DNA of 64,000 nucleotides. Source: Pleodorina starrii (Eukaryota; Chlorophyta; Chlorophyceae; Chlamydomonadales; Volvocaceae). The notes beneath the pieces were generated by a model. The model was not told where the DNA came from. It ran no database searches and worked only from the letters and a program-made list of their open reading frames with translations. The translations under genes and the position numbers were made by a program. Location of the stretch: the NCBI GenBank assembly GCA_030267565.1, contig BRXU01000004.1, positions 7,580,001 to 7,644,000 of the forward strand, given 5' to 3'. This document shows positions 45,596 through 55,309 of the stretch, in pieces; position 1 is the stretch's first letter, and every line of letters begins with the position of its first letter.

Positions 45596-48500
45596 ATGCC
45601 ATGGATCACCTTGCCGTCGTCTTACATTACCGTGTTGCAGGCCGACGCAGCTGACGGGGCAATCCCAGGCGACCAGGCTCTTTCTGTAGACCAGCCAGCG
45701 CTAAACGTGGATCAGTCATCGGCGGAGCTAGACGCACCGCAGGGAGGGGCAGCCCCGGGAGCAATCCCACCCGACCAGGCGACGGAACCCGCCGAGCCTG
45801 CGACGAAACCGCCTGCCGCTGAGAAACGGCCCCAAAGCCGCACCCAGAAGGCTCGTGGGGCGGGGCAGCCGGGAGCCCCGGAAGGCGGCTCAGCGCAGTC
45901 GCCGTCAACCCCGGGCGTCGTGGTATCCGCAGGCGTATCGCAGCCGCAGGACCCCGCCCGCCCCGGCGAGGCTACAGCGCAGGACGCAGCCGGCTCCGGG
46001 ACCGCCTTGCCTCAACAGCAAGCACCCCAGGTGGTTGTTGACCAACAACAGGCTCCTCCGCCAGCGAAATCCCTAGCAGCCTCGCAAGCGCAAAAGCAGC
46101 GGCGCGGCGCGACCAGGTTCGTGAAGCCTTCGGGGGCAGCGAAGCCGCCCGCGAGGACCTCGGTCTCGGGTCCGGCCCCGCCAACTGCGGCTGAGGCCCT
46201 TGCGGCGGAACCCGGTCCGCAGCAGCAGGCTCCACAGCCGCCGGACGCAGGCGCGGCGCCAACCCAACAGCAGCAGCAAGGCGACCCGCCGCCTCCGCAG
46301 CAGGAGCCACCGGCGCCGGACCAACCTGGATTCTCAGGAGTAGGCAGCACAGAACCCCCGCCCGAGCCCCAGCAGCAACAACACCAGCTTCAACCGCAGC
46401 AGCCCGCAGAAGTCTCGCCCCGGTTGCAGGAACAGACCAGCCCGCCGCTGTCTGATACAAAGTCTACGGTGCAGGGACAGGATCCAGCACAACAGCCGCA
46501 GCTCGAGCTCCAGCCGCAGCCGCAGCCGCAGACCCAGCCGGAGCCAGAGCCGCAGCCGGAGCCGGCGCCCGAGCTCGAGGTCAAGCCTGAGCCTGAGCCT
46601 GAGCCCCAGCCGGAGCCAGAGCTCGAGGTCAAGCCGCAGCTGCAACCAGAGCCGCAGCCGGAACTTGAGGTCGAGCCTGAGCCGCAGCCCGAGCCAGAGC
46701 CAGAGCCGCAGCAGCAGGAACCCGGTAAACAGCTGCAGCCTGAGTGTGAGCTTGATCCCCCGCTCGTGAGAGGTGCGCAGCAGCAGCAGCAGCAGCAGCC
46801 CGGGCTAGAGCCGCAAACCGAGCTCGAGCCGCAAGCGCAAGCGCAGCCTCAACCGGAGCCTGATCAGGAGCCAGGGGCCGAGCCACAGCCGCAGCAGCCG
46901 CCGCAGCAGCCGGAGCTTGTGGCAGAGCCGCAACCGCAGGCGGAACTCGAGCCGCCGCTGCCGGACCCGGGGCCGCCACAGCAGCCCGAGCTACTTGAGC
47001 CTCAGGCAGAGGAGCAGCAGCCGGGGCCGGAGCCGGAGCAGCAGGAGCAGCAGCCGGGGCCGGGGCAGCAACAGTACGAGCTTGATCTGGAAGGTCAGGG
47101 CGAGCTGGAGCAGCAGGCGCAGGCGCGGGCGCAATACGTGTGGGACAGCCAGTCGGGCGCGCCCTACCCGGAAGACCCCAGCCTGGGCGGAGACCAGGGG
47201 GGCTTGTACCTTGTACCAGGGCGGCAGCAACCGCAGGAGGAGGAGGAAGGGGAGCAGCAGCAGCAGCAGGAGCAGGAGCAGGAGGGGGAGCAGGGCCAGG
47301 AGTTTCGCGGGGAAAGCTTGCAGACAGAGGCAGGCGAGCTTTTGGAAGAAGACCGGGACGAGCAGGTGCAGCGGGCGTTGGATCCAGTTTTGGATCTAGA
47401 TCCGGATCTGGAGCGGCAGGAGGAGGAGCCGGGCCTCGAGCAGCAAGGGCAGCCGGAGGCGCAGTACGGGTACGGATACGACGAATACGAGCAGCAAGGG
47501 TACGAGCAACAGTCGCAGGGGTACGGCGGCGGCCAAGAGCCTGGCGCGGAGTACGCGGAAGAGCAACTCCAGGGGGGCGTGACGGAGGCGGCCGGGGATC
47601 ACCTGTACTACGCAGCGGCGGACGCAGAAGGGAACCGTGTACCGGGTACCGGCAGCGGCGCCGCGAACGACGAATACCCGACGGTGGACGGATCAGGCGA
47701 CGTTGACGGCATGTACGGCGGTGCAGGTAGTTACGGAGTTGGGCTTGAGCCTGTGGGCTCAAGCCAGCGGCCGGTTTACGGACAGCAAGCAGGCCGACAG
47801 CAAGCGGGCCAGGCAAGCCGCGGCGGCCGAGAAGGCGCTGAGGCACGTGCCAACGGAGCCTACAGCCGCGGCGGAATTGCTAATGGCGGCGGCGGCGGTG
47901 GCGGCAGCCGGTTCAGCCGTGGCGAGGTGGCTGACGACGGTGGCGGCGGCCGCGGGTATGCGTCCAACGGCGCCGTCAGCCGCCGCAGCGCGGTGGCGAC
48001 CGCGCCGCCGCCGCCGCCGCCACAGCAGCAGCCGTTGCCGTCCGATTCGGAGGAGCTGCTGGCGGCGGAGCGGGAGCGGTTCTCGCAGCAGTTGCAAATG
48101 GAGGTCCGAGCGCGGGAGGAGCTGGAGGACATGATCCTGCGGATAGAGAAGCACTTCAAGGCGGAGCAGGCGGCGCGCAAGAAGGCGGAGGAGCTGCTGC
48201 AGGTGCGGTGGTGGTGGTGGGGGTGGTGGTGGTGGTGGTGGTGCGGGTGGCGGTGGTGGTGGGGGTGGGGGTGGTGGTGCGGGTGGCGGTGGGGGTGGGG
48301 GTGGGGGTGGTGGTGGGGGTGGGGGTGGTGGGGGTGGTGGTGGGTAAACAGAAGATACCGCAGCGGAGACGGAGACGGTGGTGGTGGTGGCGGTGGCGGT
48401 GGCGGGTGCGGCAGAGAGGCGGGGAAGGAGGGGGCACTGCGGAGACGGCATGGGCGGTGCGGAGGGGGACATGGATGGGCTGAGGGCCGCGTCGAAGTGA

Positions 48501-50744
48501 TGTGTAACATTGCGCTGCGTTGCGCGACGATGGCCGCGTTCCCGCGTGACAATGGCCGGGTTGGGGATGGCACCCTGGCTGTTGTGGGCACTTACCGTAG
48601 CGCTGGCCAGTGGCCACGCTTTCCTTTTTACCCCTGGTCTCGATGCCTATCTTGGCCGCTGCGCTGCGCTGCGCTGCCCTCCCTGTATCCGCTGCTGCTG
48701 CTGCTGCTGCAGGCCGCCATCTCTGCGGAGCTTGAGGCCAAGAACCGGCTGGAAGACCTGATGAAGAAGCGGCGGGAGGAGCAGCGGCTGATGGAGGAGG
48801 AGCGCAACGGAATCAAGAGGGTGAGCGAACCGGGGAACCCGGCGACCCACCTACCGTAGCTCCAGGGAAACGGCGCGCAGCGCGGCGGCCCTGCGGCCCG
48901 CCCCACACTCCCAACAACAAAGCGGCGGCGCGGTGGTATCGGTACCGGTGCCGGAATCCGCACCACGGCGCCACGTACCCCCACCACCACCACGCACAGC
49001 CCGTGCTATCCGGATGCCGTACCGCAAAGCGGCGGGCGCGATGCCAACCTACGGTACCTAGACGTGCACTCCGTTCCCTTTCCCTTCGTCTTGCCTGATT
49101 TGGCCATTGGGATTGTTGCCTGATTTGGCCGTTGGGATTTCAGGAGCGCAACGCGCTGGAGAGCATGCGGCAGGACTTTGAGGCGGAGCTTCAGGCGGCC
49201 CGGTCGGAGGTGGCCAAGGCGCAGGACGCGCTGGCGGCCAATGAGGACCGCATCCGCGCGGCGGAGGCGGTGGACCGCGCCCGTCTCGAGTCCGAGTACC
49301 AGGCCAAGATCTGCTCCCTTCAAGAGGAGGTCGGGCGGCTGCGCGACGAGCTGTCGTACCGCACCCAGGTGGGCAAGGTGGGTGGAGGCCGCCGCACGCC
49401 TGCGGGGCCCCACTCACACGTGGGGGGCGGGGCGGCTGGCCCCGCCTCTGCGCGCTTGACGGCATGGGGCAGCAGGGGCTGGCGACATGGTTGGGAGCAT
49501 GGACTGCCGCTTTGCCGACTTGACCCCCCGTGAAGCCGCGTAATCCTTTGTCCATGAAGCCGCGGCCAAGGCTCTTGTCGGGTTGGCGAAACCCAACCCT
49601 GAAAATGAAGAAAAAGCCCTCACGGGGAAAGTTCCGACCTCACACACCTCACCGGCTTGCTGCCATGCCCTCCCCCCCGACTCCCTCCCTGCAGCTGATG
49701 ACCACCGAGATGACTCGCTGGCAGCAGCAGGCGCACATGACCGCCGCCGCCGTGATGGACGCCAAGAACGAGGTCCTGGAGCGCAAGCGCGAGCTGGACT
49801 CCACCAAGGAGAAGATGGACCGACTGCTGGACAAGCTCTACATCGGCCGCGAGCGCGGCATGGAGCTCAGCGGAGCCATCGCAGCCGCGCAGAGCTTCGC
49901 GCAGCACGCAGGACACCTGGGCGCGGGGGCGGGCGGCGGCGGCGGCGGCGGCCTGGCGTCCATAGCGGGCTTGATGCCGCCGGCGTTGCTCATGGCGCAG
50001 GTGCATGCCAACGGGGGCGTGGCGGGGCCGCCAGGGATGGGCGGCGGCGGCGGCCTGCGGCCGCCGCCGCACATGCTAGGGGTCGGTTTCGGCGGCGGCG
50101 GTGCGATGCAGGGAATGCCACTGCGCTCGCCCACCGGTGGCGGCGGCGGCGGCCACAGCAACATCCCCAAGCTGCCGCCGGTGAATCCGCGGCCGCCGCC
50201 GCTGTTTGGCGACGCGGCGGCGCCACCGCTGTCGGGAGGCGCCCGGCGCAGCGCGCCGGGGAGCCAAACGGTGTACGACGGCGGCGGCGGCGGTGGTGGT
50301 GGCGGCGGCGCGTACATGATGCCGTTGCAGGGCATGATGGCCGGCGGAGGGATGGGGATGGGCATGGGCGGCATGGGCATGGGGATGGGCTACATGCCGG
50401 GCGGTATGCCGATGCCGGGCATGATGGGCGCTGGCGGGTACGGGCCAGGCATGCCACCAAACGGCGTCCTCAGCGGCGGCGCAGCGGCCGGCGGGAGCCC
50501 TCCCATCGCCGGTGGCGGCGGCGGCGGCGGCGGCGGCAGCGGAGGAGGAGGAGGAGCGAGCCCGGCGGCGGACGGCGCGGACCCCTACGCGCACATCCAG
50601 TCACGCTTTGCGCAGCCGGCAGACCCCGCCAAGAAGGGCCGCGTGGTCAACGGCAGGGGCGCGCCCAAGAAGCAGCTGGACCGTTTTGAGGAGAGCAAAC
50701 GAGACGAGGCGCGGCTAGCGGCCATGGCGAAGCGATGGGGGTGA
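45596..50744 (+). CDS. Unrecognised 1329-residue Pro/Gln/Glu-rich coiled-coil protein
   Basis: Four exons (45596-48202, 48713-48820, 49144-49368, 49695-50744), all phase 0. Residues 1-300 are Ala/Pro/Gln-rich. About 300-380 is a repeat of EPEPQP and ELEVKPE units; acidic Gln-rich sequence continues to about 660. A long coiled coil (about 818-1040) crosses three introns without a break in its heptads: [20 protein letters not shown], then [40 protein letters not shown] and [20 protein letters not shown]. Then comes a Gly/Met-rich region ([18 protein letters not shown]) and a conserved-looking charged end ([20 protein letters not shown]). No family recognised; a cytoskeletal, ciliary or scaffold role would be guesswork. 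The ATG at 45596 is the first in frame, but an AG at 45641 could instead be an acceptor for an unseen upstream exon. Confidence 0.8.
46500..46740 (+). repeat. Coding repeat of EPEPQPEP / ELEVKP units
   Basis: Imperfect GAGCCnGAGCCGCAGCC units encode alternating Glu/Pro/Gln, with at least three ELEVKPE/ELEVEPE blocks. Confidence 0.85.
48203..48350 (+). repeat. (GGTGG)n G-rich intronic tract
   Basis: About 145 nt almost only G and T, starting at the intron's GTGCGG donor, with dozens of GG/GGG runs; strong G-quadruplex potential in the RNA. Confidence 0.9.
48342..48372 (+). repeat. Dispersed ACCGCAGCGGAG element, plus-gene copy
   Basis: GGGTAAACAGAAGATACCGC then AGCGGAGACGG directly after the G-rich tract, sense to the coiled-coil gene. 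Confidence 0.8.
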
Positions 50745-51209
50745 TCCGTGGGTCGGGATTTGAAGGGTTCCAGGGTACCGAACATACGAAATGAAGGGTC
50801 AGTGATGAACCACGGGTCGGGGAGGCAGGCGGTGGGGGTCGCGTGGTCTTGCGACCTCCCTCCCTGTACTTGATAGGCCCCCGGGAGAAGAGCCCTTCAG
50901 CTCCTGGAAGGCGCACATGCCCGGACTTGTGTGTGTGGGGGGGCGAAGAAATGGCGTCTTCAACAGTGTTTTGCATCTGGGCGTGGAAGTCTGTGTGCGC
51001 CTGACGAAGCGCCGGCGGTGTCGTATGAACCCTTGGTTCGTCAAAGGCAGCGGCGCCAGGTGCATGCGCGAGGGTGCTTGCGCGGGTGCTGGGAAGCAAC
51101 CCTGCAGGAGTAACCCTTCGCCACCGCTGTCACGAATGAGACGTTGCGGAACGCGTGCGCGAGCAAAGCTGGTGTCGACGGTGGGATTTGCAGGACCGCA
51201 AGCTCGCAA

Positions 51210-51214
51210 TGTAA
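51210..51214 (+). terminator. Candidate TGTAA poly(A) signal, coiled-coil gene
   Basis: About 470 bp after the stop, a typical distance. Confidence 0.5.
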
Positions 51215-52384
51215 GCGGGCGCATGAGAATTGGCTGCGGAGGTTTGCTATTACTACGGTGGGGCTCGTCTAGACTCAGCTTTAAGGGATGCAGGCTTGGC
51301 GGTATGTGGGGGGGGCACATGTGAGTGCGTGTGTTGGGGAGGATACTTGCGACAGCATGTCAAAAGTGCGTGCGTTACGGTATATAAGATGACGGAAACC
51401 ACTCTTAACTTCAACTTACACGTAGTTCAGGCGCGCATACTGCGATTTTCTAAAGTACTCTGGCGTTGAGGATTTCGACATGCTGCTTGCACTTGAGACA
51501 CTGCTGGCAAAGGCGCGGCTGTTTTGGATGGTTAAGGGTGAGCGTGGCAAAGCGCGGCTCGGCGGAGGCTGGAGAGCAATGGCTACGGGCTTGTGCAAGG
51601 AGACCGGCGTGGAGTCATATGGTGGCTTTCTTCATCATTCGTTTCGCTGGGTGCTACCGTATATGCAGATGGTCTGCGAGGGCGCGTGTACTCCGCCCGT
51701 TCCCCGGGGGGGATATGGGTGTCGCGACACGACGGGTGCACCAACCGTAAACGGGTCTGGTCGAATGAGGGGGGACATGTTCCAGAGCTCTTAGGCGGAG
51801 CTCGACGACTGGAGCAAAGCCCGCACGGCTGTGCTCGCGCCGCTGAAAGGGGCGCCCCACTGTAATGCTCGCACGGCGCATGGGGTCATCGTACCACTGC
51901 TGCGTTGGTGCTCCCGCCATGGCACGCAGGACGGCTGCGTACCACTTCCCGCGCATGCCTACATGCAACCCACAACCCGTCCAACATCCATAACGCCACC
52001 ATCCGTGCGCTTATCGCCTCTTATGCACGATGCGCTCTGCATAATGCACACACGACTGGGTCCACTGGGCACATCGCATCCCTCTCTTGAAGGCCGCAGC
52101 CGCAGCCCCGGGGGCGAACAATGGCAAACCATGCTGCGGATGAGCAGCAGAGCCCTCTCACCAACACACCACGAAACGCCCAGGCAGTGTCGGGGCGGCC
52201 GCACCCCGGTCGATAGGCAGAGGAGAGCTCGCAAGCCTCCACGCGGACCACTGGGTACAGCCGAAACGCACAGAGCGCCCACAAACGACGGAGCCACGAG
52301 ACTTGCCCCGCTCCGCCCAGTCCCGAGACACGCGCCACTCAACCTTCGCATAGCCACCTTGACCCCCGGGACAAGAATCCCAGC

Positions 52385-52406
52385 ATTCTTATCCCGGGAT
52401 AAGAAT
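52385..52406. repeat. Perfect 22-bp palindrome
   Basis: Half-site ATTCTTATCCC followed directly by its reverse complement; a third, near-identical half (GGGACAAGAAT) lies at about 52358-52369. Confidence 0.9.
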
Positions 52407-52911
52407 CAATTGCTGCTGCAGCTGCCGCCGCCGTGCGACCGCCTACCGGGTGGCCCACGGACGGACAGACGGGCACCCACCACCCAAGCAGAGGCGCCCA
52501 AGGGCCTGTGGTGTCCTCCTCAGCGGCCGCCACCCACCAACAGCATCGCCAGGGCCATCCCTTCATCACACGGGGCTGGCCAGCGTCGCCTGCCCCACCT
52601 GGCCCTTAGGCGCCGACTTGGACAGCCCCGCCATTTGCACTGCCGAGGAGGTGCCGGAGGAGCCGGATACCGACGCGCTCACACCGCCGCTCGTCGCGCC
52701 CGCGCCTGTGCTAGCTCCTCGCCCTCTCAACGTATCTGAGGCCAACAGGGGGCGTGTGAGATGCGACGGCGAAGCGGCCGAGGTACGCGGGGTAGAGCAG
52801 CCAGGCTGGCAGTCACGTCACGCAGGCAGGTGGCAGAGCAGGAGTGCCGCAGCAAGCGCAGGTGCAGTGCAGTGCGGAGTGGGATGCGGTAAACACCGAT
52901 ATGGAGCAGGG

Positions 52912-52916
52912 TTACA
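52912..52916 (-). terminator. Candidate TGTAA poly(A) signal, SYS1 gene
   Basis: About 520 bp beyond the read-through SYS1 stop on the minus strand. Confidence 0.4.
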
Positions 52917-53437
52917 ACGAGGATTGCTCTTTCAAAGCCCGGGGCCTGGTGAATGCATGCCCTTCTTCCCAGGGCACGCATGGGGCATACAGACGGTACC
53001 TTTTGAGGACTGTGTGCAGCGCTGCAAATGGCCGCAGCAAGCGGCTGTCACGATATCGCGGCGACCCAATTGCGGGAATCATCGCGGACAGCAACGACGC
53101 GGTCGACACGCCGGCGGGGCTTGAGCGCACCCCCGGTGCAGATAAACCCGCGCTGCCAGCGCCCGTCCCCTCACCTGGCATAGACAGGAGCAGCAGCGGA
53201 CGCGACCCACCATCCGATGCAATCCGGACGTCGGGGGAAATCCCGGGCGTGCGGCGGCAGGGGGCACGGGCATGGGGACAGGCGCGGAGAGGACGCAGGG
53301 GCAAAGGCGCGCGGGAGGAAATGGAGAGATGCCAACGGCAGCCGTAAAATGAACGGTGCTTATGCGAGGCATGAGTCGAGGGCGCCACGGCAGGGGGTCG
53401 TTCACGGCATGAGAGCGCATGGCTAAACGGAGGACGG

Positions 53438-54625
53438 TCACAAGGACAGGCAGCACAAACTTGCAAGACGACACAGCACTCGACTATGCTGCTGCTGTGC
53501 GGTGCAGGTTGTCATGTATCGGCAGACAGAAGTGCGGCGTTGCGAGGGGCCATGGGCAACACGTGAGGCAGGTCGACGACACGTGGGTACGGCACAGCTG
53601 CGCCCGTCAAGCGCTGGGCACTTACTAAGCGGGATTTCTTGCATTTCGCGGCGAAGGCACAGCCACTCGCCAAACAGCGACATTATGATTAGCCCAATGC
53701 CGTTGACGAGCCACCTGTCATTCCGTTGGGGCCGACGGAGGGTAACGATAGTTTGGGCGACAAGGCCAACGGCAACACCAGACCCCGGGCACCCAGGGCA
53801 GAGGCAGGGGCTGCCTGTAACAACTGAACCTCACCATTCAAGGCGGGCAGGAAACCCCTCATAGCTCCAGCAAAAGCACAAATGGAAAATGAAACACGTT
53901 GATGCAAAATCGAGGCATTTCTTCGCGCGCTCGACCTGCGCCCATGCGGAGGCGGAGAGGAGGGTTATGGTGAGGCTACCGCACAGGCTGCCGTGCAACC
54001 TCATGGTGCAACCTGATGATGATGATGCATGCATTCTTGAAACGCACACCAGGCATGGTCACTGCAATAGCACCGGCCTGGTATGCCCAGCGGTCGGCGC
54101 TGCGTCGCTTCACACGTCCGGGGGGTGGCGTGGGTCGTGGTTCAAGTTGCTGCCGGGAGAGGAGTACAGGGGGGACACGCGTGCAGTGCCTGTGTAGAGC
54201 CCCTCCCGGAACTCACAATCCACATCAAAAAGACCGCTCCCAGGGCTGCGGTGACTAGCAGCGAAAGGGCGGACACACACCCCACGTAGGTGGCCAGGCT
54301 GTAGGCCCGCCAGCTGAACAGGTGTTGTATAGAGAGCCGAGCCACGCTAGAACCTGCGAGAAGATGCAATTCTTTCTGAAACCTTTACACCTTGCCGTGT
54401 CATTTGTGCACATGTATTTGCAGCTGCAAGGGCCTCACCTAGGAAGAGACCCTGCCAAAGCCCAAGGCTGAGGTAGAAGAGGCATTGAATGGTAACAATT
54501 TGTGCGATAATAAGTACAGGGTCCCAAACCTGCACCAGATGGGCGACATGATCGTCTTTTGGCTCCAAACCCCTTCCGCATGAAGCAGACAACTTCTCCA
54601 GCCTCACCGCCGCCCCGTAGAGCAT
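53438..54625 (-). CDS. SYS1: Golgi membrane protein SYS1 homologue
   Basis: Exons 54625-54608, 54529-54439, 54353-54217, 53935-53835 and 53714 onward. The joined sequence starts MLYGAAVWDPVLIIAQIVTI and contains LFLGSSVARLSIQHLFSW, VERAKKCLDFASTCFIFHLC and WWLVNGIGLIIMSLFGEWLC, ending REMQEIPLS: the four-helix SYS1 family in full. SYS1 is a multipass Golgi protein that recruits Arl3/ARFRP1 for trafficking between endosomes and the trans-Golgi. The first coding exon is only 18 nt (six residues). The end is ambiguous: family members stop within a few residues of EIPLS. At that point lies a strong donor (A/GTAAGT, 53625), so a short last exon is probable; if unspliced, the frame runs to 53438 and adds a Cys-rich tail. 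Confidence 0.88.
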
Positions 54626-55309
54626 TTTGTCAGGTACTAGCCTTAAAGGCACCTACGCATTTATCATCTGTACATAAGGTTGCTTGGCGCTATGCACAGG
54701 AAGAAGTTGCGAGACGAAGCCTTGTTAAGACAGCTGTTGCACAGCTAATGTCGAATAGCTTACAGCACAAAAGAGCAAGAAAAGATTGTTCAATCGTTGT
54801 TACAATAGGTGGTGAGTGCCTGTGCACGTCGATGGACGTCCTGGCACAGTCTAGACACAGTTGGCGTATAGGCACTGTGCACTTAAGCAGGATTCATTTG
54901 GTGCCCAATTGGGGGACTTGGTGCAGTCTTATTCCATGGATGCTATACCGGTACGTCGTGAGTACAAACCTTTTTTCCCATGAGCATGTCAATCAGGCTC
55001 AATCCATGCAGATGTTGCAGGCGCACGCAGCAACGGCTTACGAAACGCGCCATGAAGCATTAGAATGCCCTCAAGCCCAGGCCATCATCGCCCAAAACTT
55101 CTATGCGGACGGAATGTCAGTGCGAGGGGCGTCCACGTGATGACCCTTGGTTCGTACTTTTGTACGTCTACGACGAAGTGCGAGGATTGCCTCACCATTT
55201 ACCCCCATTCTCCAAGCCCCGACCCTTCCAACCCTCATCCCTACACTCTATGTATGTACATCATCAGATCTGGAATTGGGAGAGCGCGCAACGCGCGAGC
55301 AGTTCGCAT
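54626..55309. other. Short gap holding the SRCR gene's 3' UTR
   Basis: Minus-strand TGTAA at 54800-54804 and 54760-54764 lie 510-550 bp past the stop at 55310. The SYS1 promoter must be squeezed into the ~130 bp left, or overlap this UTR. A plus-strand frame at 54559-55140 overlaps a SYS1 exon and was not accepted. Confidence 0.5.
54760..54804 (-). terminator. Two candidate TGTAA poly(A) signals, SRCR gene
   Basis: TGTAA on the minus strand at 54800-54804 and 54760-54764, a typical distance downstream of the stop. Confidence 0.5.

Larger units (their letters stand above)
50745..53437. other. Intergenic 2.7 kb, convergent gene ends
   Basis: Holds a plus-strand TGTAA at 51210-51214 for the coiled-coil gene and a minus-strand TGTAA at 52912-52916 for SYS1. 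A perfect 22-bp palindrome lies at 52385-52406. The last SYS1 exon may fall within the right part. No other coding region supported. Confidence 0.5.

Noticed and set aside
46629..47846. Minus-strand frame rich in Ala/Pro opposite the coiled-coil gene
   Set aside because: Complement of Glu/Gln/Pro codon repeats; no independent evidence.
54559..55140. 193-codon plus-strand frame in the SYS1/SRCR gap
   Set aside because: Overlaps SYS1 exon 1 antisense and the likely SRCR 3' UTR; no family recognised.
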